64,000 nt of DNA from positions 948,501 to 1,012,500 of the forward strand of contig JAULSR010000011.1 of the NCBI GenBank assembly GCA_030512295.1, written 5' to 3'. Both the position numbers and the translations under genes were made by a program. The DNA comes from Bombardia bombarda (lineage: Eukaryota > Ascomycota > Sordariomycetes > Sordariales > Lasiosphaeriaceae). Position 1 is the stretch's first letter, and each line of letters starts with the position of its first letter. Below, in pieces: positions 1-12,103 of the stretch. The notes under the pieces are model-generated. The model ran no database searches. It worked only from the letters and a program-made list of their open reading frames with translations, and was not told where the DNA came from.

Positions 1-827
1 ACTGGACAGATACGTCTGTTGCTGCAGGCGCTGGTGCGGAAAGTTGTATTTATGTGGATTACATATGGAAGGTTTGGACGGTTGAATTATGGGCGAAATA
101 GATTTCGAGTCCTTAGTGTATTTGGATTGTTGCTTCGAGCGGATTGGAAAGAGTGATTGATGTCACTCTACTGAGCTGTGGTTAAGAACATTTTGTTTAT
201 TGGTGCAGGGGGCGTCTTATCACTCCTTATCATTCCTTATTGCTAACACATAAGTGTCGAGGGTACTTCTTGCTCACATGTATCCTCGGCACATGACAAT
301 CAACCCTCCATCCCGCTCCCCCCACGATGTCATACAGTATTGAGCTGCTGGGGACGTGGCGCAATTGTGGCCTCTTGGTGGCTGCATCAAGTGATTCAGA
401 AGCAGGTGGCTGAAGCGAATCATTGCGAACTCTTGTGGTGACCTGGCAAAATATGTTTCTCAGGGCCTTCTTTGGCGTGTTGGTGTTTCTATACGTGTCG
501 GTCTCCATACGGGTACCAGGTCAGTCTTTGCGAAGCGAGGAAGGTGCTCATGCCGCTTCTTCCTGCCCTGTCCAGCTTGACGGGGCCAGACAAACATACC
601 TAATCACGGTCGCACTCCTTTCTCGGACTCGGCGCAATGCTAGAACAAGTTTAGACATACTGTGGTAATAATTGACATGACACCTACAAATGAACAGATT
701 GTTTACTACTTTAACCGACCGCATCCTACGATCCGAACCTGAGTGCTTTGGCAGTTTGACTGCTGCTTTGTGACCTAACCTAAGGTACCTAACTTATAGC
801 TCTTGTGCGCTGCAATTAAGCTATCCG
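1..827. other. Left-edge non-coding stretch
   Basis: No open frame here carries a recognisable motif or a convincing splice pattern. Two short overlapping frames on opposite strands (about 230-668) look like chance. The last part is presumably the promoter and 5' leader of the hydrolase gene starting at 828. Confidence 0.5.
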
Positions 828-2224
828 ATGCCTTCTGCCCCTCCAGAAGAGGATGCGCGCGTTGAGCACCAACTGGGCGAAGACGACGACAATGACAGCC
901 TCCCAAAATGCAAAGCCCCGACGCTCCTCTCCAAACTCAGCTATGCGAGCTACATCTACGCGATTAAGGGAGCGATAGCGCCGCTCGTGTGGCTGCGCGA
1001 CTGGAAGGAGTACTTTATCCCGCCTGAAGGGGCGCCCAACATTGTCAAGACGTACGAGTGTCGGCCCAGCTTGCCAGTCCGGTGAGTACCTCGCATCTTT
1101 TCAGACTTGCGACGTCTCTAGGCAGCTAACAAAACTCCCGCCATCGTCAGCATCTTCTTCCCCTCCTCGTACGACCAAACCTCCCCCGCAAGCCTACCGA
1201 CCCTCCTAACCATCCACGGCGGCGGCTTCTGCGTCGGCAACGTGCGCGACGACGACGAGTGGAATCGCGCCTTCGCCGACGCCCACGACGTGCTCGTCAT
1301 CGCGCTCAACTACTCCAAGGCCCCCGGGTCGCCATTCCCGACCGCCCTGCACGACATCGAGGCCCTGCTGCTCGCTGTCCTCGCCGACGAGAGCTTGCCC
1401 GTCGACCGCTCCCTACATGACAACAAAAGTGGCCTGGGCCGCACTGCCCTCCTCGGCTTCTCCGCAGGCGGCAACCTCGCCCTGTCTGCCGCACAGCTGC
1501 CCTCGGTTCGCGCGCACCCGCTCGCGCCCGCCGCAGTCGTCAGCGTCTACGGCGCGCTGGACCTGAGCGTCCCGCCTGCTGAGAAGCTCGCTAACCGGCC
1601 GTGGAAGGCTGGGCTGCCTGCTCCGCGGGGCACTGGTGGGACTGGTGGTGATGATGATGAAGGAAGGGTAGACGCGCTAAGCACCTTCGCCCCGACCTTT
1701 GAATGGTCGTACATACCCTACGGGCAGGACCTGCGCGACCCGCTGCTGAGCCCGGGGGGTATGCGCCCCGCGACAGGCTGCCGCCATATGTGGCGCTCGT
1801 GGCGGCGGAGCTGGATATGCTGGCGCATGAGAGCTGGCGGGCGGCGTGTCGGTTGGGGAATGAGCAGATGACGAAGGGGGGAGAGGGAGGGAGGACGAGG
1901 GTGGTGCCGGATCGGGAGAGTCGGGAGAAGCCGTGGCGGGTGTGCGGGAGGGAGGATGTGGGGGGGAAGGTTGGGGAGTTGGAACGGGAGGGGGATGAGA
2001 GGTTTGCGTGGGAGGATTATGTACATGTGGATGGGGATGATGGTGGAGAGGAGAGAGGCGTCAAGTGGCTGCTTGTGCCGGATGTGAACCATGGGTTTGA
2101 CAACCCGCAGTTCAGAGGCATGTTGGGCGGCGACGAGGAGACGATTAAAGATGCGGTGTTGAAGACGAAGGCGTACCAGGCGGAGCTGGGGAGGTGGTTG
2201 AGGGAGAGGGTTTGGGGTTTGTAG
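828..2224 (+). CDS. HSL-type alpha/beta hydrolase, frameshifted in a G tract
   Basis: Probable esterase/lipase of the hormone-sensitive-lipase group (alpha/beta hydrolase fold-3). Exons are 828-1081 and 1151 onward; the intron is GTGAGT...CAG and joins CG|C as Arg. Visible family marks: the oxyanion motif HGGGF just after the intron, the NYSKAP segment, the nucleophile elbow GFSAGG, an Asp in ELDML that fits the acid, and the His in VNHGFD near the C-terminus. The frame breaks inside a run of six G at 1754-1759: upstream reads through DPLLSPG, while YAPRD...ELDML continues in another frame to the stop at 2224. One extra G (or two fewer) restores one frame. No GT-AG intron of viable size bridges the break, so this is a real frameshift or a homopolymer sequencing error. 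The 3' part after about 1750 is strongly G-rich and the 5' part C-rich. Family assignment is sure; an intact gene is not. The substrate is unknown. Confidence 0.8.
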
Positions 2225-2467
2225 GGGGGCTGTTGTTGTTCTTGTCTTGGGTTGTGTTTATTGGTCCGAGTAATACGTGCGTACATGATACCTTGGTAGA
2301 TGAGAATAAATGTCGACGATTTCGACTTCTTTTTCGTTGTGATACTTTGATGAGGCGCAGGTGTGGAGATATATTCAATTGCCGGTGCCCGATGACTTAA
2401 TCATTGGAAACATGTGCAAACAGGATTGAAAAAAGAAACTGGTTGCAAAAAGATGCAAAAGTGAAAT

Positions 2468-2553
2468 CTCCTCGACCGGAATCGAGCCGGTGACCTTTCG
2501 ATATGATTTTATCAATTACAGTCGAACGTGATAGCCAACTACACCACAAGGAG
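2468..2553 (-). tRNA. tRNA-Tyr (GTA) with intron
   Basis: Read on the minus strand, a 7-bp acceptor stem (CTCCTTG with CGAGGAG), a D arm containing TAGTTGG, an anticodon stem TTCGA/TCGAA and a T stem ACCGG/CCGGT can be folded. The anticodon loop begins CTGTAA, giving anticodon GTA, and is interrupted right after position 37 by an AT-rich intron of about 13-14 bases. Eukaryotic tRNA-Tyr genes normally carry an intron at this place. A second copy lies at 41033-41117 and differs only in the intron. Confidence 0.88.
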
Positions 2554-3457
2554 GTTTAATTTCATTTGTTGAAAAAGTGGAACGGAATCACTGGTCAAGG
2601 TGACTGAGTGGTTGAGTCATGACCGTAGCCCAGTGCGACCCACTTGATGTCCCTGATACGCCCCTTTTTCAGCCGTTGTTTCCACTTTCCACGACAGGAT
2701 ACCTATCAATGCATCATGATTTTATTTGCAGCGTGCCGAAGCGATTTGACACATGAAGGATATATGTCACTATGGGCAGGGTTTTGCATTTGCAAGTCAC
2801 GGGAAGGTGATATCCCGTTATGAAACACGCGTCCTAGGCGACTATCATCTGAGTCCAGTGACTGGATCGGTGAATGGATGGACGGACTTAGTCATTTGCG
2901 GTACACAGATAGTTCCAGGTCGGCTATCATGATGTTTAACGAATATTGGTCTGGGTTGTTTCATTTAGACTAAGCTCTATCTCTATCTATTCAGTTGCTA
3001 GGACAAAACAAAATCTACAAAGGGAAAACAAGCCACAAACATACGATTACTGTGCCCTTCGAATCATGTGAAAACAACCGCAAGGGAAACCGGACTGGCT
3101 ATGAAGATGATGATGCCATCACAACCAGGGCGAAAATGAAAGTGAAAAGAAAAAGAATGGTAAAAAAAAAAAATATGAGTCGAGAGTGAACAGCGTTTCC
3201 AACCCATCCGTCGGTCATTCTCCACCATAATAACAATGCCATGATGGGTAAGGGTCATTCTTGAAAAACACAGGACCAGACCATCTTTTCAATGCTCTGT
3301 CTTGTGTGTGCAAGCCTCACATAATAAAGTAAATCAACTGTAAGCCAAAGCGTTGCTCTCCCCTACGTTACCGCTGAATCGAGACCAAAAGTCTCTCCAA
3401 TGCTGCTTGCAGCGTATATTCCAGGTACAGCAGGTTTTGGCTTTATGAAGAAGAATC
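2554..3457. other. Intergenic, probably 3' UTR of the Gln-rich gene
   Basis: No credible coding frame. An A-rich patch near 3140-3180 and AT-rich sequence up to 3350 fit the 3' untranslated region and terminator of the minus-strand gene that ends at 3458. Nothing else recognised. Confidence 0.4.
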
Positions 3458-5350
3458 TTACTTATCGGCTTGGTCGTGTTGCTGTGCCTCTGCCGGAGGC
3501 GCAGGATACTCGTGCTGCAGCTGAGGTTGGGAAATATCAAGCTGAGGAACAGCTGACTGTTGCAGCAGCCGTCGGCGGGTCCATTCCTGCTGGTATTGCT
3601 GTTGCCATTCCGGCGACATCTGCTGCCATCGCTGCCGCTCTCTCGGCAACATCTGCTGTAACCATTGCTGCCATACTGCCTGGATCCGCTGCTGTTGTTG
3701 ATTCAGCCCCTGAGGCAGTTGCGCAAACATCATGGTGCTTGTCGGTTGCTGATTCGGTTGTTGATGCTGCGTCTGCGACACCTCCTGCTGCCACTGCGGA
3801 TCGAAGACGGCTTGCTGCTGAGAACCGGCATTAAAGTCGTTTGGCCCGTAGGCTCCCACCACCGGCGAAGGGATGGAAGCCTGAGGAATTGGGAAAGGTG
3901 TCGTATTCACATCGGCCTGCGTCTGTCCTTGGTTCTTAGTTTGTGTGGCCTTCTTAGTCTGTTTTTGGGCCTGCGTCTGCGTCTTCTTCTGAGCCTGAGA
4001 TTGCGTCTTGGCTTGGGCACCAGCGTCTGACTTGCCAGAAGCCTTTCTTCCGCCTCGACCTCTTCCTCTTCCTTGAGCGCCCCCACTGGCTGCACGTGGG
4101 GGCTGAGGCGGAACCGGGCTCTGAGGAATGTTTTGGCCTGTGTTTGGAGTATTCTGGTACAACTGGGACAGAAGTTAGTTCAGCTGCCTTGATATTAATC
4201 TGCAGTGGTGGCGTATATCCTTACCTGAGCATTAGGTGTTTGGGACGGGAATGGGGTTGATCCATAAGCATATGCTTGCGGGCTTGACTGCGTGTTTAGA
4301 GTAAAATCCCAGAATTGCGGCGACTGTGTAAGAGCTGAGTATCCAGGATCGGGTGAAGCCGAGACTGGATACCTGCCGGGAACCGTTGGAAAGGCTGGTG
4401 GCGCTGCGCCTTGTGTGAACGCCATAGTGGGTATCGCCATGCTCCAGGGCGCAGCTGGTTGAGGTAAACCACCCTGCTGGAAGCCCATCGTCTGCTGTGG
4501 CTGCACGTCCATGCTGGAAGAACCCATCTGGCCCTGTGCCGAGGTATTGTTCCCGGCAGATATGTCAGGCGTGCGATAATCTTTGAGTTTCAAATTTCTG
4601 GCCACATTATCATCCCTCTTCTTCATGACCGCCTCTACGGGACTGGCCACAGTGTCTCTCCCAGACAGGCTTCTTTGCTGCAGCCTACTTAGTTGCGATC
4701 TTTCTCCGGCAGTCAGACTGGGTGATGGTGCTGGGATGGGTGCCTGCTGCTGTTGACCATGCTGTGGGCAGTGCTGTTGACTGGAGGTTGTATGTTGCCT
4801 CTTCATGGGAGCACTGGGTGATTCGGTGAGCTGCCTTTTGGCTGGCCTCACAGGGGTGTTCGACGGAGGCACGTCTTGAACTGGTGGCTGGTAGATGTGG
4901 AGGGAGTTTGAAATGAAAGATAGGATCGGGTATTGGTAGCCATGCTGTGGCGCTTGTCCCTCTTGTCCACCATGGCTGACCACAGGTATGGCGTGGGAGA
5001 ACAGCTCGGGCGGGAACTCTACACCAAAGTTTTCGCCGGCTGGGATGTGTGAGGGATGGAAAATCAGCAAGGCGGAGTCGTTATAGTCGTTGGGGGTCGG
5101 CTCGGGGCCGTTGACAGCGGTAGCGTCCCACGAGGGACCGTTTCCTGCGGGGGCGGGAGCTTGCGCATTCATGGCCTGGCTGCCATAGTAATTGAAACCT
5201 GGTAAATTGAAGAGTTAGCTGTAGAATACTAATGGCCCAGTCAACGACTTCAAAAATGCTTTGGACAAACGCAGGCACGAACTTACCGGGCTGCTCATCA
5301 CCCTGCTGCTGCTGCTGCTCCCTCCCTTGCGGTCCATCACCGTCGGCCAT
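3458..5350 (-). CDS. Gln-rich low-complexity protein, unknown function
   Basis: Three exons on the minus strand: 5350-5287, 5198-4225 and 4162-3458, with GTAAGT/CCAG and GTAAGG/CCCAG junctions that keep frame; about 580 aa. The start is the ATG at 5350, followed by a five-Gln run. I do not recognise a domain. The first 350 residues are Pro/Gln/Ser rich with a basic patch (MKKRDDNVARNLKLKDYRTP) near residue 215. The third exon opens with an RGRGRGGRK-type basic stretch, then repeated Lys-Thr-Gln-Ala-Gln units, and ends in a Gln/Trp-rich region with WQQWLQQ, WQQMSPEWQQQ and RRRLLQQ that looks amphipathic. Such composition is common in fungal transcription or RNA-binding cofactors, but that is only inference from composition. 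Gene structure is fairly secure; function is unknown. Confidence 0.75.
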
Positions 5351-6682
5351 TATTCTATAGCAGACTTAACGGGCCTGATCGATGTATCGTCAGACTATCA
5401 ACTATTTCGTATCGCGGTAACACGGGAAAATTATTGGATATTGGATCAGCTGTCAGCGCTTTGTCGAGGGGGGAAAGGGAGGTGGTATAAGGTCGAAGGG
5501 TTGTGGAAGAGGAAGAAAAAAGATTAGGAAGAGTGCGGGAGCGCAGAAGATTAATCTCTGGGTGGGCAGGTAGGCGCAACAAACCTCAGCCTCCGCAGAG
5601 ATTAGATCTGCTGTAAAAGTCAAAATCAAATTCACAAAGATCCACCTGGGTCTCGAGCTTAATCCAGGGCTGGTGTGACAGGATTAAAGAGACACGGTCG
5701 TCTAAGAGGGCCAGATGGGCCGTTTGGCATCTTCCAAGCCGATTTCTTGTCGAGTTGTAGTAACTGAAATGTATTCTAATATGAAGAACCCCGAGTGAGC
5801 GTGGCAAGGACCGTGAAACGAGAATAGGGGCAGGCAAACTCCGTTCGCTGAGCAAGGTTTGTGCGATATTCAAGAGAGGGCTATTGCCCAGCTAGAATAA
5901 TAGCATGTAGAATACGGCTCCAGGTGTGATCGAAATACCTCCACCGCCGTACCTCACAGCCACCGCTGACCCACTGAACCCTCATACCCTCATATATTTC
6001 ACAGCCATTTTTGCAACGGTGGATTTCTTGTGCGAGCCTGGCACAGATGGTGTCGAAGCTAAATTTTAACAATGTGTAACCACCGAGTAGCATCTGAACA
6101 GTGTGTCAAAGTCGCTGACACATGCACACGATCCACATCAAATTTGTCTCCTTTCGTCAGATAGGGTTTCGGCGTCATTTGGAGTTAGAATACGAGATCT
6201 GCCCTGCATCGCGGATGGTATTTAGACAGGTTTCGTGGTGGGAGCAGCTGGCCCTAAAGGACAAGAAACCCAAGTGAGAGTAAAGAAAGTTAAAGGTGAT
6301 AGTAAGCTTAGGTTTTCGCGGAGTATGGCTTGGGTAAGTTCATACCGTACATGTCAGTGACAATGAATCCATGCAACATGACTGAAGGTGCAAAGTGGTG
6401 CTCAACTACAACCCACGAATGAGAGACATCAGATGAAATCCCCTTGCCCCTGAATCCTTGTTTATCAACAGCGAATGCGCCTCTGGGCCCTCAATAATGT
6501 CGTCCAGTTCACGAAAAGACGTTGTGCACCCACATTTGGTTTGACCGTTGAATGCCATCGGGCTTGAAGCCTACCGCTAGTAAACGCCACGTTACGTTTC
6601 TAAAAAGAAAAACCACGCTATTGAAAACTTCACAAGCTAATATTACAAAAGTCGCTACATTATCATCCCTCGCCCCACAAAC
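5351..6682. other. Intergenic between Gln-rich gene and dehydrogenase
   Basis: Short frames only, none with motifs. The part next to 5351 is the likely promoter/5' leader of the Gln-rich gene, and the part before 6683 is the 3' flank of the dehydrogenase. Nothing else seen. Confidence 0.4.
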
Positions 6683-7630
6683 TCAAATCCTCTCGCCCTC
6701 CAACTCGGCCTCGGTCCACTCCCACAGCTTCGCACTCTTGGCCTCATCCTTCGCAACCGGACTCTCGTTTCCGCCCTTCCCCACAGGCACATAATACCTT
6801 CCATTCTCTATCCTCTCCTTCAGCGCCGTCGCCGCCCACAGCTGGCTCTTGGCTCCGTCCTCGACCGGGTACGCCTGCAGCTCCAAGAGCTTGACAACCA
6901 GCCACCACAGCACGTTCTTCTTCTCCAGCGCGACGGCTAGGTCCGTCCGCACGGTGCCGGGGTGCGCCGCCACGGTCAGGATCTGCGGGTAGTGCTTGGC
7001 CATCTGCTGGGCGAAATACACGTTCGCCAGCTTGCTCTGGCCGTAGCGCAGCGCCGAGTAGTGCTCGGCCTGCTCCGTCTTGATGGTGGCGTAGTCGATT
7101 GGACCCGAGGGGCCGCGCAGGGGGATGTTGTGGCCGGCGGACGAGAGCACGACGACGCGCACGTCGGCGTTGGGGAGAGTGGTGGTCTTGAGAAGCAAGG
7201 GGCGGAGGAGCTTGGTGAGGAGGGCGTGGCCGACGTGGTTGGTGCCGAATTGGATCTCGTAGCCCTCAGTGGTGAGCCCCGGGGGCGTGGCCATGATGCC
7301 GGCGTTGAGCATGAGGATGTCGAGCCGGTCGGACTGGCTGACCACGGTGGCGGCGGCGGCGCGGATGGAGGCGAAGGAGGTGAGGTCGAGTTGCAGGGCG
7401 GTGATGTTGGCGGAAGGGACCTCCTTGCGGATTTCGTCGATGGCGGCTTGGGCTTTGGAGAGGGAGCGGGCGCCCATCCAGATGTGCGCGGGCGAGTGCT
7501 TGGCGAACTGGAGGACCGACTGCTTGCCGAGGCCGGCGTTGCCGCCTGTGACGAGGATGACTTTGCCGGTGAGTGAGGGGATCTCGGTGGCGGGGTTGTA
7601 GTGGGAGAGGGAGGCCTGGAAGATTCCCAT
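6683..7630 (-). CDS. Short-chain dehydrogenase/reductase (retinol-dehydrogenase-like)
   Basis: Intronless, 315 aa, starting at the ATG at 7630. A classical SDR with Rossmann fold: the NAD(P) motif TGGNAGLG lies at about residues 28-35, the NAG triplet (LMLNAG) near 108, the catalytic Ser in VVLSSAGH and the YGQSK catalytic Tyr/Lys pair near 197-201. The order and length match the fungal group annotated as retinol dehydrogenase or WW-domain-oxidoreductase-like. These enzymes reduce or oxidise small carbonyl/alcohol substrates in the cytosol or at membranes; the actual substrate cannot be read from sequence. The coding strand changes from C-rich silent sites in the 5' half to G-rich in the 3' part. 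A long antisense frame (6962-7576 plus) is a shadow of this bias. Downstream is free space; no cluster partner is adjacent. Confidence 0.93.
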   Translation of the reverse strand: MGIFQASLSHYNPATEIPSLTGKVILVTGGNAGLGKQSVLQFAKHSPAHIWMGARSLSKAQAAIDEIRKEVPSANITALQLDLTSFASIRAAAATVVSQSDRLDILMLNAGIMATPPGLTTEGYEIQFGTNHVGHALLTKLLRPLLLKTTTLPNADVRVVVLSSAGHNIPLRGPSGPIDYATIKTEQAEHYSALRYGQSKLANVYFAQQMAKHYPQILTVAAHPGTVRTDLAVALEKKNVLWWLVVKLLELQAYPVEDGAKSQLWAATALKERIENGRYYVPVGKGGNESPVAKDEAKSAKLWEWTEAELEGERI

Positions 7631-10571
7631 TTTGGCAGACTGGAGACTGGAGGCTTTGTCTTGTCTTTTGATGTGGCTGAGTATGTTGATGCCAATTGAT
7701 GTCGTTCTTGCTGGTGGTGGCGACGAGGGAGCTTCACTCTGCGAGCTCTGGCCTTTTTATCAGTGTCGTCAATTGAGGCTGAGATACGGGATACGGGTGG
7801 CGGCGCAACCAAGACCCCGATGGCTGGCGATGAAAATGAACGCCACAGTGCGAGTCGCTTTATTTGCCATGATTACCAATGATTCATACTTGGTAACAGA
7901 TAACAGTGCCAGAAATGCAATTGGATGCTTTGAACCTGAATAAACAGGAAGTCAGTACCAGCCTGCGAGATAGTATGATAGTGTAATCAATCAGTATTCG
8001 TACCTACCAGATAGAATCATCTTGCTCCGACTCGGCCTCGAGTCTGGAATCTGGAATCTCGGGTCGCTCAAGCTTCCGAACGGCCTCGGCTGTCCACGGA
8101 CCCCGGGCATAGGCTACCATACCAAGGTGCGTGTCTGTATTCGTGGCCAGTAAACAGTCAGCAGCTGGTAGGCAGTTACGTGTCGTCTAAGCCACGTGGA
8201 AATGGTCAGCCACTTCAGTGGTCGTGGTCCGGAGTTATTATCTCCGGCATTCGTGTCGCATGGATGCCTTGCCACTGTTTTATCGAACCAACTAGCTGCC
8301 TGCCGGCCGGTATCTAAGCCGTAACAAGCACGCCATCATTAATCGACCCATCTTCCCGTCCACAAGTACGGATACAGATAAGACCACGAACCTTATCTCC
8401 CAGCTCGTGATACTGCGAACTGAAGACTACACTGTCAAGATTAACATGTGGTGCATAACTGCACCCACCCGTCCGGGATGTCCGATCAATATCTTACACA
8501 TGTGCCTGGAAATCTTACTGGGCTGAACTTCAACATCCCAACTACCAAGCGTTTCGACATGGCTCGCATCTTCCTTCTACAATCTATTCGTACTGCACCA
8601 AGTACTGTCAATCGTCTCGCTGTTAGTCGAGTTTATTTTCCTCACCTTCTTTTTCTGGGGGGTCCTCGTCTAATAACATATCTGCTGAAAACTGGGATTG
8701 TTGCCTTCTAGCAGCATCTGAATACGGCTGGATCTGCAACTCATCGTGGCCCGGCGGCTGAGATAGAAAACGAGGCAGCATGGAAGCCAAGACATGCGAG
8801 CCAGTACCTGCGTCTACCATTCGACAACATTTCTCGGCGTAATCTATCCGTGATATCTCTGGAGGTGGAGGGCGGAAACCCTTTGGTACGTTGTAACTGC
8901 ACATGGTGAGGGTGCGGCAGTGCAACCCACTCATATAATTCGATGAAACTGAAGAATTTTGCACGGGAACGAATATATATGCAGCCTCTCGGGTTCCGTC
9001 TGTTTACAATGCACCAATATTTGGGTGGGTGGGAGGGATAAGGTCTAAAACAGAAATGCCCATTCCAACTACTCGAAACTCCGGCTGGCTCGGTTTTTTG
9101 ATATTCCATGAGAGAGCTCATCCTTTACTACCACCTTCCATAATATCCAAGTACCAGAGTTGCACTGCTAGGAAGTAAGTATCCCGGTTGTGTGTTCTGT
9201 AATGGAATCGGTTACTGGCAGTGCTACCTGAAGAATGCTTGATTGAACCTCCCCATATTTCCACCTCAGCTAGTATTCTGCGATAATAAGTTGACCCTTT
9301 GAATTTGACCCTTTGAATACGAAGCCATTTTCATACGTAGGGTTACACTCTGGTTACCTCGATCATCGGTATTCCTACTACATGCAGAAAACCACCGACA
9401 GGTCACCGTGACTGCCAAGATAAGAAAGTCACCGAACTCTACCAGTGCCCCAGCAAAGATCAAGAAATGGTACCCATCAGTGTTTCAAAAAATGTTGTTG
9501 GTGTCTGCATCGTCCTTTTCTTTTCGTCTCCGACCAAATGCTCATCAATATATAGGTACCTATTTCCTGGTGATAAGAATGCGTGGTATCCTTATTTCCG
9601 TATCTGGAGGACGTCTGGTAGCGTGATACCGCCGGCAGATAGCACTAAAACAAAATTTTCAGGGGACGAACACAACCTATAGTGCTGGTGCAACCCCATT
9701 GCGACCATCACCATCTGGGAGGACATTTGAAGTGCCGAAGAGAGATGTGCTTTGCCAAGCTTGCCTTGCCTCAGACTAGTTTCTGGACAAGTGCGGGTGC
9801 TTTCTGACGACGCCCACGCCGCCCACGCCGCCCACGTGCAGATGCACAGGTACGGAACCAACCAAGATGCACACACACTATTCGTGCATACCTATGGCCG
9901 TCGTATCCGTCAGATTTAAGACTCGTCTCACTTCAACCCAACCTATCAATCCGCCAAAACCAATTCACTTTGCCCATAACACGCATTGGGTGTGTAGCAT
10001 TATACATAATGAACTCCGCCCTGCTTACCACCCACCCCACCAAAAGACGTTGTTGTTCCGCATGTGCCCCTTCCATTTACTCGAACACTTCGCACTGAAG
10101 CCAGCCGGTGCTCGGTATTGCAGCGCAGAAATACCCAATACCCAATACCCAATACCCAATACCCAATGCAATTCCATTACCTGCTACGCCAGAGCTGTGC
10201 CTCCTCTGCCGTGTCACCAGGCACCACAGGCCGCTTTTTCTTCCAGAAATCCTTACCAACAACTGGGGGGTCTCTCCATCACACCTTGAAAGTGCCGTGC
10301 TTACCATACCAACTGCTCAGCTCGAGACTGCAAGTTTAACTCGCCGGACTGGACTCAATCAGCACCCCGCCCTACCTCTTCTACTCAATCTCACCTGGAG
10401 ATGCGGAGGGCGAACGAGATGAGGCTGTCACTCAAAACTGTCATTCCCCGGATTTTCTCTCAAATGTGATAAACGTGTTATATTTCCAAGAGAATCGCGA
10501 ACTCATTTCATCTCCTCACAATACTGGACGCTGCGCAGTCTCATGCAGGCAAGAGACCAGACGCCTCCGCC
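7631..10571. other. Long intergenic stretch with two simple repeats
   Basis: Almost 3 kb without a gene I can support. Overlapping minus frames at 8623-9121 and small frames at 8448, 9408 and 9592 lack motifs, splice logic and codon bias. It contains a 9-bp CGCCCACGC triplication at 9811-9836 and the ATACCCA array at 10131-10165. The final few hundred bases should hold the promoter of the SAT4-type gene. Confidence 0.4.
10131..10165 (+). repeat. ATACCCA heptanucleotide array
   Basis: Five perfect head-to-tail copies of ATACCCA are followed by a partial AT. The complementary strand reads TGGGTAT. It resembles a telomere-like G-rich heptamer but is not the canonical fungal TTAGGG. It sits in intergenic DNA about 400 bases before the SAT4-type gene. 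Confidence 0.9.
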
Positions 10572-12103
10572 ATGGCCGACCAGACTCCATCTCACGATGC
10601 TCTCAACAACATGCCCGCTCTGGACCCCCCGGCCGGAGAGGTGCCCGACTTTGACAGCCCGCCAAACCGCAACGACATTGGCATAATCGTCAGCGTTGTG
10701 TGCGTCACCTTGACGACGTTGATGGTCCTGGCGCGCGGCTACTTTAGGATAGTGGCCATGAAGAAGGTTGCGATTCAGGACTGTGAGTGTCACTTGAAAT
10801 CACATTGTTGTTGCCCTGATGCTAACTCACTCAACCACAGTCCTCGCGCTTTCGTCCTTTGTACGTTGATCTTGATTCAAGCACTACCAACCCCATCAAC
10901 TAACACGTCCAGGGTTGCTACATCGGCTACATCTACTGCGTTCTCAGTCTCGTCCACTCCCCGGGAGTCTTTGTCCACCAATGGAACATACGTCTCCGCG
11001 ACCTGACCGAAGTCCTTTGGGTAAACAAACCCCCCCTCTTACCCCCTTAGCCCCTTTCCACCCCCACCTATCCCACCATATCTCCCTAACACCCACACCC
11101 ACCGCAGATAATCCACCTCGGCGCAAACTTCTACGGCATCGTCATCGGCTGCATGAAGACCGCCATCCTCCTCGACTGGCTCCAGATGTTCACCCCCGGC
11201 AACGCCCGCAAGACAAACACCAAATTCTTCTACGCCTGCTGGGCCGTCATCTCGGTCAACGCGCTCTACTACTTCTCCGCCACCATCACCCAGAACCTCT
11301 CGTGCATCCCGTTCGAGAAGATCTGGGACAAGACGATCCCCGGCGGCCACTGCATCGACGAGAAGGTGCTGCAGATCGTCGCCGCCGCCATCAACCTCGT
11401 CTCCGACGTCGCCATCCTCATACTCCCGCAGCACATCATCTGGAAGCTGCAGATCTCCCAGCAGAAGAAAATCGGCGTGTCGCTGATCTTTGCCGTGGGT
11501 ATATTCGGGTGTATCGCGGCGGGCATCAGGCTGAGCTACTCGATTTCTTTCCACTCGAGCCCGGACGCGAGCTACGCGGTGTCGCTGCTGGCGCTGTGGT
11601 CGGTGGGCGAGATGTCGGCTGTTTTCTTGGTGTTTTGCGTGCCGGCGATACCAAAGACGCTCAAGCATTTGGGGCTGTGGAAGCTGTTGTTTCCTAATAG
11701 TCCGAACTCGTCTGCCGCGAAGAGCGGGGGAAGTAATGTTCTTGGCGGCGGGCTGAGTCTTTCGGGGAAGAGCGGCGGTGGGAGTGGGGCGCATCACCAC
11801 CGGAACAGCATGCCGCTGCGGTATCAGAAGCTGGATAGGGAGAGGGACGGCGTGCCGTTGAAGGATTTGCCGTCTAATGATTCACAAGCGGTCATGTACA
11901 GCTCTGAGTCGACGGAGCGGCTGCAAGATGACGCGGTGGAGTATCAGATGGATCCGAAGAACGATTTTGGGATACTGAGGACGACGCAGGTCGTGACGGT
12001 TACGACGCCTGCGGTGCATGTGCAGCCGAGGGGCGCGCCGAGGGAGATTTCAAGGGATAGGTTGGTGCAGGATGACCGACAGCATCCGTGGGTGGCGAGG
12101 TAG
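10572..12103 (+). CDS. SAT4/rhodopsin-type integral membrane protein
   Basis: Four exons: 10572-10782, 10841-10860 (a 20-base microexon), 10913-11020 and 11108-12103; all junctions are GT-AG and keep frame, giving 444 aa. The microexon restores the family sequence FLALSSFGCYIGYIYC. Seven hydrophobic segments can be drawn, from DIGIIVSVVCVTLTTLMVLA at about residue 35 to MSAVFLVFCVPAIPKTL near 280. The layout and the segments WIIHLGANFYGIV, LPQHIIWKLQ and LIFAVGIFGCIAAGIR are typical of the fungal plasma-membrane 'rhodopsin domain'/SAT4 family, related to Pth11-like receptors. No extracellular CFEM domain is present. The tail of about 150 residues is Gly/Ser-rich and polar, so likely cytoplasmic. 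Ligand and role are unknown. Silent sites switch from C-rich to G-rich around 11480. Confidence 0.85.

Noticed and set aside
1757..1777. Intron bridging the hydrolase frame break (GTATGC...ACAG)
   Set aside because: Would be only 18 bases, far below a functional intron length.
6962..7576. 204-codon plus-strand frame opposite the dehydrogenase
   Set aside because: Antisense shadow of a GC-biased SDR gene; no motif, and the SDR catalytic residues are all on the other strand.
8623..9121. Two overlapping minus frames in the 7.6-10.6 kb gap
   Set aside because: No conserved motif, no splice structure, ordinary intergenic composition.
9811..9836. CGCCCACGC tandem triplication as a CRISPR-like array
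   Set aside because: Perfect head-to-tail with no spacers and in a eukaryotic genome; a simple microsatellite.
10915..11697. 260-codon His/Arg-rich plus-strand frame
   Set aside because: Out-of-frame reading of the SAT4-type gene exons 3-4 and the intron between them.
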